Assembly: GCF_009827435.1 (NCBI RefSeq)
Contig: NZ_WTYM01000040.1
Location: 1-37,448, forward strand
DNA from: Croceibacterium salegens
GTDB lineage: Bacteria > Pseudomonadota > Alphaproteobacteria > Sphingomonadales > Sphingomonadaceae
DNA: 37,448 nucleotides
Reading direction: 5' to 3'
Notes under the pieces: generated by a model
The model's input: only the letters and a program-made list of their open reading frames with translations
Databases searched by the model: none
What the model was told of the DNA's origin: nothing
Program-made: the position numbers and the translations under genes
Part shown: piece after piece, positions 9,970 to 16,391 of the stretch
Position numbering within the stretch: position 1 is the stretch's first letter
Layout of the letters: each line of letters starts with the position of its first letter

Positions 9970-10581
9970 ATGGCTTTCTCACTCATCGACCTGCCGTACA
10001 GCAGCGACGCGCTCGCGCCGGCGATCAGCGCCGAAACGCTCAGCTTCCACCATGGCAAGCACCACAAGGCCTACATCGACAAGACCAACGCCGCGATCGA
10101 AGGCGGGGAGCTCGACAGCCAGCCGCTCGAAGCGGTCATCGCCGCCGCGCGCGGTTCCAACCAGGGCCTGTTCAACAACGCCGCGCAGAGCTGGAACCAC
10201 GGCTTCTACTGGTATTCGCTGGCCGGCTCGTCCTCGGCTCCCTCGGGCGACCTCGCGGCCAAGATCGATGCCGCCTTCGGCAGTCTCGACGACCTCAAGG
10301 CCAAGCTGGCCGACCGCGGCGTGGGCCACTTCGCCAGCGGCTGGGTCTGGCTCGCAGAGAAGGCCGGCACCCTCTCGATCGAGGAAACCCACGACGGCGA
10401 CACGCTGGCCGACAGCGGCTTCAACCCGCTGCTGACCATCGACGTGTGGGAGCACGCCTATTACCTCGACCACCAGAACGCCCGCCCGAGCTACCTCAAG
10501 GCGGTGATCGACGGTCACCTCAACTGGGACTTCGCGGCCGAGAACCTCGCGCGCGGATCGGCCTGGACCTACCCGGCCTGA
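9970..10581 (+). CDS. sodB: Iron superoxide dismutase
   Basis: A 203-residue Fe/Mn-family dismutase converting superoxide to oxygen and peroxide. Metal ligands by family position are His27 ('FHHGKHH'), His77 ('WNH'), Asp158 and His162 ('DVWEHAYYLD'). The second-sphere Gln73 in 'FNNAAQSWNH' sits where iron-type enzymes carry it, so Fe is more likely than Mn. There is no signal peptide, so it acts in the cytosol. It is monocistronic: divergent glmM lies 157 bp upstream and a hairpin terminator follows the stop. I looked for a stress-sigma (GGAAC-N16-CGTT) promoter upstream and did not see one. Confidence 0.95.
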   Translation: MAFSLIDLPYSSDALAPAISAETLSFHHGKHHKAYIDKTNAAIEGGELDSQPLEAVIAAARGSNQGLFNNAAQSWNHGFYWYSLAGSSSAPSGDLAAKIDAAFGSLDDLKAKLADRGVGHFASGWVWLAEKAGTLSIEETHDGDTLADSGFNPLLTIDVWEHAYYLDHQNARPSYLKAVIDGHLNWDFAAENLARGSAWTYPA

Positions 10582-10601
10582 GGCCTTCCTCGCTCTGAAC
10601 C

Positions 10602-10640
10602 GAAGGGCCCGCCCCGCCACATGGCAGGACGGGCCCTTTC
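10602..10640. terminator. Shared terminator hairpin, sodB / AI-2E permease
   Basis: A long inverted repeat with arms GAAGGGCCCGCCCCGCC and GGCAGGACGGGCCCTTTC (two mismatches) around a short ACAT loop. It lies 20 bases after the sodB stop and 5 bases after the convergent permease gene ends. Short T tracts flank both sides, so it can end transcripts from both strands. Confidence 0.75.
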
Positions 10641-10645
10641 GCTTA

Positions 10646-11827
10646 TCAGGGGGTGTCCGCCGTTTCGTCCTCGTCGAGACCGAGGTCGAGCGGATTGGTC
10701 GCGAAGAGCGGCTCGCCGAAGATGAATCCGATCAGGTTGGGCTTGCCGAGGTGGTCGATCAGAGCGGTCACCGCGAGCAGGATCGGGACCGAAAGCAGCG
10801 CCCCGGTCACGCCCCAGATCCACGTGAAGTAACTCAGCGCGAGCAGGATCATCACCGGGTTCATCGTGAACCGCGCGCCGAGGATCGCCGGGGTGATGAA
10901 GTTCGACTCGATGGTGTGCAGCCCGAGGTAGGCCAGCGCCGGGAGGATCCCGACGATCGGCGAGGCCGAGTTGCCGAGCCCGAACATCGCCAGCAGCACG
11001 ACCATCGACAGCGGCCCGATGTAGGGCAGGAAATTGAGCAGCATGGCAAGGCCGCCCCACATGAACGGCGCGTCCATGCCCATCGCCCAGGTGCCGAGCG
11101 TGACAATCACGCCGACCCCGAAGTTTATCAGGCCGACGGTCAGGATGTAGGCGGCGACGCGGTCCTGCACGTCGCGGATCACCCGCGCGGCCTTGACGCT
11201 CGAGCCGAAGTGCTGGCGGTCGAGCAGCAGGCGGCGGCGCATGCGCACGCGGCCCTCGATCATGAAGAACGCCATGAGGAAGGTCAGCAGGACCTCGATC
11301 AGCACGGTCGGCGTGGCGAAGGCGACCTGTTCGAGCATGGTCGGTGTCTTGAGCACGACCTCGCGCCCTTCCTCGCGCCCGGCCAGCTCGAGCAATTGCC
11401 GGTTGAGCGCGGAGACCCACGCGAAATCGGCCTGGAAGTGGCGGAAATGCTCACCGATGCGATCGAGCATCGCGGGCATGGAATCGAACATGCCGACAGC
11501 CGGGCGGAACACCGCTGTCAGCGCCAGGATGACGATGGCGAGGAACGCCACCAGCGAGAGCAGGCTGGCGAGCAGGTTGGGCAGTCCGGCCTGCGCCAGC
11601 CGGTCGGCCAGCGGCGAGAGCACGATGGTTAGGATCAGCGCGGTCACCAGCGGCAGGAACACCACCGCGCCGATCGACAGCACGAACGGCAGGGCGAGGA
11701 ACAGGCCGAGCGCGAGCAGCAGCACGAGCGAGGAAATCAGCCGCAGTTCCTGCGCCGCGAACGTCAGTGCGCGGCGCCGCGGCGGCGCGGCGGCTGGCGG
11801 AATCCCGGGCTGGTTGCTCTCTCTCAT
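10646..11827 (-). CDS. AI-2E family (PerM/YdiK-type) membrane transporter
   Basis: A 393-residue polytopic membrane protein with the typical AI-2E exporter superfamily layout: a basic cytosolic N-terminus, two pairs of membrane helices ('LISSLVLLLALGLFL', 'VVFLPLVTALILTIVLSPLAD'), a central soluble amphipathic region (residues 120-170), and C-terminal helices including 'LLNFLPYIGPL', 'LHTIESNFITPAILG', and 'MNPVMILLALSYFTWIWG', which are family signatures. Characterised relatives export autoinducer-2 or act as Na+/H+ antiporters, so the substrate is open. It ends at the shared terminator with sodB. The stress sigma factor gene lies 90 bp upstream in the same direction, so read-through from ecfG is possible. 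Confidence 0.88.
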   Translation of the reverse strand: MRESNQPGIPPAAAPPRRRALTFAAQELRLISSLVLLLALGLFLALPFVLSIGAVVFLPLVTALILTIVLSPLADRLAQAGLPNLLASLLSLVAFLAIVILALTAVFRPAVGMFDSMPAMLDRIGEHFRHFQADFAWVSALNRQLLELAGREEGREVVLKTPTMLEQVAFATPTVLIEVLLTFLMAFFMIEGRVRMRRRLLLDRQHFGSSVKAARVIRDVQDRVAAYILTVGLINFGVGVIVTLGTWAMGMDAPFMWGGLAMLLNFLPYIGPLSMVVLLAMFGLGNSASPIVGILPALAYLGLHTIESNFITPAILGARFTMNPVMILLALSYFTWIWGVTGALLSVPILLAVTALIDHLGKPNLIGFIFGEPLFATNPLDLGLDEDETADTP

Positions 11828-11917
11828 GGCGCGCTAGTTCTTTCGCGAAGAACTCTTTCGGTGGGCGCGGTTGTGCCTTGCGCGGGCTGGGCGATCAAGC
11901 CGCGGCGCGCCCGCAAT

Positions 11918-12550
11918 TCACCGCGTAGCGACGGCCTGGCCGTTCCCGGCGGCAACGTCCTCCAGCTCTTCGAGGATGGCGCGATGGGCGGAGGGATCGT
12001 CGAGCGAACGGTCGGGAATGTTGCCATCCTCGATCATCGCGGCGAGCGCGGCGCGGGCACGCCCGACGCGGCTCTTGATCGTGCCGACGGCGCAGCCGCA
12101 GATGCTCGCGGCTTCCTCGTAGGAAAAGCCGCCCGCGCCGACCAGCAGCAGCGCCTCGCGCCGCTCGGGCGGCAACGTAAGCAGCGCGCGGTGCATGTCG
12201 CTGAGGTGGATCGGCTCTTCCTGTCCCGCCGGGGCGGTGAGGATGCGTTCGGCCACGCTCTCGTCGTATTCGCCGCGGAAGCGGTTGCGGCGCATATCGG
12301 TGAGGTAGGCGTTGCGCAGGATGACGAAGGTCCAGGCGCGCATCGAGGTGCCGGGTTCGAACCGGTCCTGCGCCGCCCAGGCCTTCAGCAGCGCTTCCTG
12401 CACCAGGTCGTCGGCCATGTCCGGCCGGCCGCACAGGCCGCGGGCGAAGGCGCGAAGATGGGGGATGACCTCGGTGAGCTCGCGCTTGAAGGCGCGCCTG
12501 TCTTCCGCGCTGCGCTTGGGCAGCTCACTGTCCGGGCGTTCGTCGGCCAT
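11918..12550 (-). CDS. ecfG: General stress response ECF sigma factor EcfG
   Basis: A 210-residue sigma factor with region 2 at about residues 25-90 ('RAFARGLCGRPDMADDLVQEALLKAW', then 'MRAWTFVILRNAYLTDMRR') and region 4 at about 120-175 ('LLTLPPERREALLLVGAGGFSYEEAASICGC', 'VGTIKSRVGRARAAL'). This is the EcfG (ECF15) pattern. In the family, EcfG is held by the anti-sigma NepR and directs RNA polymerase to GGAAC-N16/17-CGTT promoters. It lies directly after nepR with no gap (the nepR TGA is followed at once by ATG). A GAGG ribosome site sits inside the last nepR codons, so anti-sigma and sigma are made together. A matching promoter is upstream of nepR, indicating autoregulation. Confidence 0.95.
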   Translation of the reverse strand: MADERPDSELPKRSAEDRRAFKRELTEVIPHLRAFARGLCGRPDMADDLVQEALLKAWAAQDRFEPGTSMRAWTFVILRNAYLTDMRRNRFRGEYDESVAERILTAPAGQEEPIHLSDMHRALLTLPPERREALLLVGAGGFSYEEAASICGCAVGTIKSRVGRARAALAAMIEDGNIPDRSLDDPSAHRAILEELEDVAAGNGQAVATR

Positions 12551-12721
12551 TCAGTCCTCGGAATCCAGCTTCGACAGCAGGTCCCGGAACGCATCCGGAA
12601 GCGGTTCATCGACGACGGAATCGTAGAGCTTCTTGAGCCCCTTGGTCCAATCCGCCTCACCGTGCGCGCTCCTGCCCCCTTGGGGCGGCACCGCGCGCTT
12701 ATCCTTTGATCTACCAGCCAT
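12551..12721 (-). CDS. nepR: Anti-sigma factor NepR
   Basis: A small gene of 56 residues. After a basic, disordered N-terminus (about 23 residues) comes the NepR core 'WTKGLKKLYDSVVDEPLP' followed by 'DAFRDLLSKLD'. This matches the two-helix NepR family (typical core: L..(V/L)YD.VV.EP.P..F..LL..L). In the family, NepR binds EcfG and blocks it until phosphorylated PhyR takes NepR away. The ATG at 12721 gives the usual length; no strong ribosome site precedes it. The stop codon is immediately followed by the ecfG ATG. It is transcribed from the symmetric EcfG-type promoter about 100 bp upstream. Confidence 0.93.
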   Translation of the reverse strand: MAGRSKDKRAVPPQGGRSAHGEADWTKGLKKLYDSVVDEPLPDAFRDLLSKLDSED

Positions 12722-12816
12722 GAACTGCAAGTCTGCCCGTCCCTATCAATGGTTCACAAGCGTTTTCGATAACTGTTGCATGCTTGCATCGAAAATGAAT
12801 CTTGCGACGTTGGGGT

Positions 12817-12843
12817 GGAACGAAACCTCCGCCATAAGGTTCC
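12817..12843. promoter_or_regulatory. Symmetric bidirectional EcfG-type promoter (nepR-ecfG / histidine kinase)
   Basis: GGAAC at 12817-12821 and GTTCC at 12839-12843 with 17 bases between. On the minus strand this reads GGAAC-N16-CGTT (CGTT at 12822-12819), an exact match to the EcfG consensus, and puts the start site about 90 nt before nepR. On the plus strand it reads GGAAC-N16-GGTT, about 100 nt before the kinase GTG. Each -35 element is the reverse complement of the bases covering the opposite -10 (GTT plus CC). Confidence 0.82.
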
Positions 12844-12949
12844 CCGAAACATCCGCCGCGGATACGGTGGCAAGAGCGCGCGGTCGATTGGGGCGTCCGT
12901 GCGGCATGTCGGGATCGCAACAGGCCGGAACGGGCGGCCGGAGGATGAG

Positions 12950-14611
12950 GTGCAGAAGCTGGAACGGAAGCAACGGCGACCGCGCCACTGGCTGGTGCAG
13001 CATCCGCGCGGTATGCCCACCGCGATCTTCCTGCTCGTCATCGCCATCACCCTGCTCAGCGTCTTCGCCATCGAGCGCGGGCAGAGCCAGCGCGAAACAG
13101 CCCAACTGACCAGCCGCGCGGTCGAGGTCGCCTCGGCTCTCGAACGGCGCGCCAACGCCAACAGCGCCTACCTGCGATCGGGGGCGGCGCTGCTCGCCTC
13201 GCTCGACGAGGTTCCCGCCGCACGTTTCCGCCGCTTCGTCAGCGAGCTGCGGCTCGATGCCGACTATCGCGGTGCGGAGGGTATCGGCTGGGCACAGGTG
13301 GTCTACCCGAATGAATTGGATGCGTTCGATGACATGATGCGGCGCGAGGCGCCGGGAACGCCAAAACTGCATCCGGCGCTGGGTGCGTCGCAGCCGTTCG
13401 CGGTCCCGGTCACGTTCCTTCAGCCCGATACCGAGCGAAATCGCCGGGCGCTTGGTTATGACATGTATTCGGAGCCGGTTCGGCGGGCGGCGATGGACGA
13501 AGCGATGCGCACGGCGCGGCCGACCGCTTCGGGACGCGTGGTCCTGCAGCAGGAAGGGAGGGGCAACGCCGCCGGCTTCCTCATCTACATGCCGGTGTTC
13601 GTGACCACGCCCACGGGCCGCGAGATCAAGGGCTTCATCTACAGCCCGTTCAACGCCGACGATTTCCTCGCCTCGGCGCTCGAGCTCGAGGAGCCCGGCC
13701 TCTACGGCGTGCGCATCTACGACGGCGAGGTGACCCCTCAGAACCTGATCGCGACCTTCGACCGCGACAGCGATTTCGGCACCACCTACAGCGAGCCGAT
13801 CGTCATCGCCAACCACAACTGGACCCTGCAGCTCGATGCGCCCGGCAACCGGACGCTTACCGGCCTGTCGATGGTCACGCTGATCTTCGGCCTGCTCGTC
13901 GCCAGCCTGCTGATGCTGGTGGTCCGGATGCTGACGCGTCAGGCGCTCGAGAACGAGGCGGCGCTGCGCTGGTTCGAGGAACAGGCCTCGATCCGCAATT
14001 CGCTGACCCGCGAACTCAACCACCGGGTCAAGAACACGCTCGCCAACGTCCTGTCGATCATCGCCCTGACGCGGCGCCGGGCGGAGAACCTCGAGGATTT
14101 CGCCGAGGGCCTCGACGGGCGCATCCGCGCGCTTTCCGCGACCCACGACCTGCTAACCCAGTCCGACTGGGGGACGACACCTATCGGCGCGGTCGTCGAC
14201 GCCGAACTGGCGCCCTATCTGCAGGCCGGCGAGGAGCGGATCGAGGTGCGCGGACCGGAAATCCAGCTCGCCCCCAACGACGCCCTCTCGCTCGGGCTGG
14301 CGATCCACGAACTGGCGACCAACGCCGCCAAGTACGGCGCGCTGGGTAGCAGCGGGGGCAGCGTCAGGGTCTCGTGGCACAAGTCCTCGCACGACCGCGT
14401 GCGGCTGGAATGGACCGAGTGCGGCGGGCCGCCGGTGCAGGGCGAACCGGCGCGCGGTTTCGGCACCGACCTGATCGAGAAGATTGTCGCACACGAACTC
14501 GGCAACCCGGTCGAACTCACGTTCCGGCCCGAGGGCGTGCACTGCGTGATGACCATCCCGGTGCGCGAACCGACCCCGTTCGCCATGCGCGCCAGGCGCG
14601 GCGCCGACTGA
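12950..14611 (+). CDS. CHASE-domain HWE sensor histidine kinase of the general stress response
   Basis: A membrane sensor kinase of 553 residues. Membrane helix 1 is at about 22-41, then a periplasmic CHASE ligand-binding domain (about 60-285: 'GAEGIGWAQVV', 'RRALGYDMYSEPVRRAAMDEA', 'GFLIYMPVF'), membrane helix 2 at about 303-328, and an HWE-type kinase core. His358 in 'RELNHRVKNTLANVLSI' is the phospho-acceptor; the N-box is 'AIHELATNAAKYGALG' and the family W-x-E is in 'RLEWTECGGPP'. HWE/HisKA_2 kinases are the known phosphodonors for PhyR, and the position between nepR-ecfG and phyR supports that role. The open frame extends to 12776 but would cover the promoter; GTG at 12950 has a GGAGG site 5 bases before it. 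Signal sensed is unknown. Confidence 0.9.
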   Translation: MQKLERKQRRPRHWLVQHPRGMPTAIFLLVIAITLLSVFAIERGQSQRETAQLTSRAVEVASALERRANANSAYLRSGAALLASLDEVPAARFRRFVSELRLDADYRGAEGIGWAQVVYPNELDAFDDMMRREAPGTPKLHPALGASQPFAVPVTFLQPDTERNRRALGYDMYSEPVRRAAMDEAMRTARPTASGRVVLQQEGRGNAAGFLIYMPVFVTTPTGREIKGFIYSPFNADDFLASALELEEPGLYGVRIYDGEVTPQNLIATFDRDSDFGTTYSEPIVIANHNWTLQLDAPGNRTLTGLSMVTLIFGLLVASLLMLVVRMLTRQALENEAALRWFEEQASIRNSLTRELNHRVKNTLANVLSIIALTRRRAENLEDFAEGLDGRIRALSATHDLLTQSDWGTTPIGAVVDAELAPYLQAGEERIEVRGPEIQLAPNDALSLGLAIHELATNAAKYGALGSSGGSVRVSWHKSSHDRVRLEWTECGGPPVQGEPARGFGTDLIEKIVAHELGNPVELTFRPEGVHCVMTIPVREPTPFAMRARRGAD

Positions 14612-14622
14612 GCCTCGATATG

Positions 14623-14648
14623 AAAACGCCCCGCTGGATGGCGGGGCG
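14623..14648. terminator. Terminator shared by kinase and phyR transcripts
   Basis: Inverted repeat CGCCCCGC (14627-14634) / GCGGGGCG (14641-14648) with a six-base loop. A run of four A on the left (14623-14626) gives a U tract for the minus-strand phyR transcript; a CTCTCTTT stretch follows on the plus side. Confidence 0.75.
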
Positions 14649-14675
14649 CTCTCTTTGCAGATCGGCGGAAAGGGC

Positions 14676-15473
14676 TCAGCCGAGCGGGCGGCCCGAGCCG
14701 AAGAACAGCGCCTGGCTGATCGCCGCGCGCACGGTCGATTCCTGGAAGGGCTTGGTGACGAGGTAGGTCGGCTCGGGGCGGTCGCCGGTGAGCAGCCGTT
14801 CGGGGTAGGCGGTGATGAAGATCACCGGGACATTGCCGATCGTCAGGATGTCGTCGACCGCGTCGAGGCCCGAGGAGCCGTCGGCGAGCTGGATGTCGGC
14901 GAGGACCAGCCCGGGCATCTCTTCGGCGACCACCTTCTGCGCCTGGGTGCGCGTGGCGGCGGTGCCGCAGATGTCGTGGCCGAGCGAGCGGACGAGGTCT
15001 TCGAGCTGCATCGAGATCAGCGGCTCGTCCTCGATGATGAGGACGTTGGTGGCGTTCTCGCGGTCGATCTCCTCGATCGCCTCGCGCACCAGCTGGTCGA
15101 TGTCGTCCTCGTCGATGTCCATGATCCGCGCCGCTTCGGCGGGCGAGAAATCCTCGACCGTGGTCAGCAGCAGCGCCTGGCGGTTGAGCGGGGTGATCTT
15201 CCTCAGCTGGTCCTGCGCCGCGAATTCGTGGAAGCCGCCCGAACCGTCGCCCTCTTCGGCGACTTCGAGGTAGGCGCTCGCCCACAACTTGTTGAACGCC
15301 GCATAGAGCGGGACCCGCCCGCCACGCAGCGAATCCGCCAGCGCCTTGTCGGCGAGGGCGGCTTCAAGGGTTGCCTTGACGAAGGCATCCCCGGTGTTCT
15401 GCGAGCCGGTGAGGGCACGGGCATAGCGGCGGAGGTACGGCAGGTGTGCGGCGACTTCGGCACCGATAGACAT
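14676..15473 (-). CDS. phyR: Response regulator/anti-anti-sigma factor PhyR
   Basis: A 265-residue PhyR. The N-terminal sigma-like domain (residues 1-135, 'HLPYLRRYARALTGSQ' to 'RIMDIDEDDIDQLVREAIEEI') mimics EcfG without DNA binding. The C-terminal receiver domain has the acidic pocket 'LIIEDEPLI', phospho-Asp193 ('LADIQLADG'), and Lys241 ('VTKPF'). It also carries 'IFITAYPE', the position of the FATGUY motif typical of general stress response receivers. When phosphorylated, the sigma-like domain binds NepR and frees EcfG. The ATG at 15473 follows a GGGAAGGGG site; 63 bases more are open upstream but overlap the promoter. The promoter is an exact GGAAC-N16-CGTT about 30 nt before the start, so EcfG feeds back on its own activator. 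Confidence 0.96.
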   Translation of the reverse strand: MSIGAEVAAHLPYLRRYARALTGSQNTGDAFVKATLEAALADKALADSLRGGRVPLYAAFNKLWASAYLEVAEEGDGSGGFHEFAAQDQLRKITPLNRQALLLTTVEDFSPAEAARIMDIDEDDIDQLVREAIEEIDRENATNVLIIEDEPLISMQLEDLVRSLGHDICGTAATRTQAQKVVAEEMPGLVLADIQLADGSSGLDAVDDILTIGNVPVIFITAYPERLLTGDRPEPTYLVTKPFQESTVRAAISQALFFGSGRPLG

Positions 15474-15507
15474 GTATTCCCCTTCCCTGGAGAGAACTGG
15501 CGGGCAT

Positions 15508-15534
15508 GGAACGGCCCAACGCCGTTCAGGTTCC
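15508..15534. promoter_or_regulatory. Symmetric bidirectional EcfG-type promoter (phyR / candidate sRNA)
   Basis: GGAAC at 15508-15512 and GTTCC at 15530-15534, 17 bases apart, the same 27-bp design as upstream of nepR. Minus strand: GGAAC-N16-CGTT (CGTT at 15513-15510), an exact match, with the start site about 30 nt before phyR. Plus strand: GGAAC-N16-GGTT (15529-15532), giving a start near 15540 in a stretch with no convincing protein gene. Confidence 0.82.
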
Positions 15535-15593
15535 ACGGCCGCTTGTAATAATCCGCCATACCGCCGCGGCCAGCCGGACTTATACCAGACCTA

Positions 15594-15610
15594 TCGTGCA
15601 GTGCAGCACA
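15594..15610. promoter_or_regulatory. PhaR-like TGCAGTGCA element
   Basis: CGTGCAGTGCAGCACA closely matches the two elements flanking the phasin promoter (shared core GTGCAGTGCAGCA with the distal one). It lies inside the candidate sRNA region, about 120 bp upstream of phyR on the other strand. If the phasin sites are PhaR operators, this would be a third. It could also be chance. Confidence 0.35.
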
Positions 15611-15735
15611 TGGCAAAAGGGGGGCGCAAAAAAAGTTGATCGGGACCGGGAACCGACTCCCGTTTTGCTCATTATCGCTATGTCACCGCCGAGACCCCCC
15701 CTCCCGTCCAAGCGGCTGGTGATACGATCCCGAAA

Positions 15736-15768
15736 GGCCCCCGTGCAGCGAGCACGGGGGCCTTTTTT
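15736..15768 (+). terminator. Strong intrinsic terminator (plus strand)
   Basis: A perfect 11-bp GC stem GGCCCCCGTGC (15736-15746) / GCACGGGGGCC (15752-15762) with a five-base loop is followed by six T (15763-15768). It is textbook Rho-independent in the plus direction. No plus-strand protein gene ends here, which is the main reason to suspect a non-coding transcript upstream. Confidence 0.88.
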
Positions 15769-15819
15769 CTGGTGTACTCGAGGCTTATGCGGTGACGCGC
15801 GGCGATGTAGTGGCGTGGG

Positions 15820-16380
15820 GAGTGGGAGTTTGGGGATTAATGCACCTGTCATCGTAATTCCACCGTAATTCAATAATGGTATCGATGATGGGCACTTTAT
15901 TGAGCAGATTTGGAAAGCGAAAATAGATGTTTCGGTATATTATCGACTCCATCCGACTTTCTAAATCACTAGTACATTTGAAGCGCAATCGGACAAATTA
16001 GGCTCACCATTATCTTGATTTAGTATTGAGTTCGAATTATGAAGAATTTTCCTTCATCAAAGCGTACGATGCCGCGGTTATGAATGCCGAAGAGCGTCTT
16101 GAGGATGCTCAAGAAAGATTTATCGAATGCAGATTGGAGAATGAGAACAAGAAGACGTCCGTAGATAGTCAATACATAGTTATCTTCTGCAAGTTATATG
16201 AATGCATTTACGCTTCTTGTGGAGAATGTAACAAATATATTTTGAGGGCGGAAAGTTTAAAGCCAAGTATATCTCTAAGACGATATTTGCAATTCTCGCC
16301 AATTGATCCAAGTTTTTTGAACAAGTAGAATTAGGAATTACGCGTATTACGGTGGCGCGTGCAATATCCCCTTAATTGAA
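15820..16380. other. AT-rich island inside the stress response locus
   Basis: Base composition changes sharply from GC-rich to AT-rich at about 15840 and back at about 16390. The stretch has many AT-only runs and stop codons in most frames, unlike everything else in the window. It holds one ORF of about 100 codons and is followed by a dead transposase gene. It looks like acquired DNA placed between phyR and the single-domain response regulator. I see no direct repeats or att sites at its edges. Confidence 0.6.
16026..16328 (+). CDS. Hypothetical protein in AT-rich island
   Basis: A 100-residue frame opening with TTG at 16026; the first in-frame ATG is at 16080 and would leave 82 residues. 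The product is mainly helical and charged at the N-terminus ('NAEERLEDAQERFIECRLENENKK', shown here only as composition) and has a cysteine cluster in the middle (C-x5-C-x4-C-x2-C in 'CKLYECIYASCGEC'). I do not recognise it. No ribosome binding site is visible before either start, and codon use is AT-rich, unlike the neighbours. It could be a real acquired gene or a chance frame in low-GC DNA, where long open frames are in fact less expected. Confidence 0.35.
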   Translation: MSSNYEEFSFIKAYDAAVMNAEERLEDAQERFIECRLENENKKTSVDSQYIVIFCKLYECIYASCGECNKYILRAESLKPSISLRRYLQFSPIDPSFLNK

Positions 16381-16391
16381 TTCCGCCAGTC

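Larger units (their letters stand above)
15541..15768 (+). ncRNA. Candidate EcfG-controlled small RNA with C-rich loop
   Basis: Between the plus-strand side of the symmetric EcfG promoter and a strong intrinsic terminator lies about 228 nt without a convincing ORF. Near its 3' end, 15681-15691 pairs with 15713-15724 (11 bp with one bulged T). It closes a 21-base loop containing seven consecutive C then T and three C (15695-15705), an anti-Shine-Dalgarno-like single-stranded patch. A second smaller hairpin (CGGGA/TCCCG) is at 15646-15662, and a run of six G near 15619 could pair with the loop. EcfG-dependent sRNAs with C-rich loops have precedent in Caulobacter GsrN; homology to GsrN is not claimed. 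The exact 5' end is inferred from the promoter. Confidence 0.5.

Noticed and set aside
12776-12949. Upstream ATG extension of the histidine kinase by 58 residues.
   Set aside because: It would place the start codon before the EcfG promoter that should drive the gene. The extension is low-complexity, and a GTG with a GGAGG site exists at 12950.
15203-15616. Minus-strand frame beginning near 15561 ('MADYYKRPWN') in the phyR leader.
   Set aside because: It runs through the EcfG promoter and then in a shadow frame across phyR. The peptide start looks protein-like but the rest does not, and it has no ribosome site.
15642-15670. GGAAC at 15652-15656 followed by CGTT at 15664-15667, looking like another EcfG promoter.
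   Set aside because: The spacing is only 7 bases, far from 16-17. It is better read as part of a small hairpin (CGGGA/TCCCG).
15785-15988. Minus-strand ORF of 67 codons in the AT-rich island.
   Set aside because: No ribosome site, no recognisable motif, and it crosses the composition boundary into GC-rich DNA. Probably chance.
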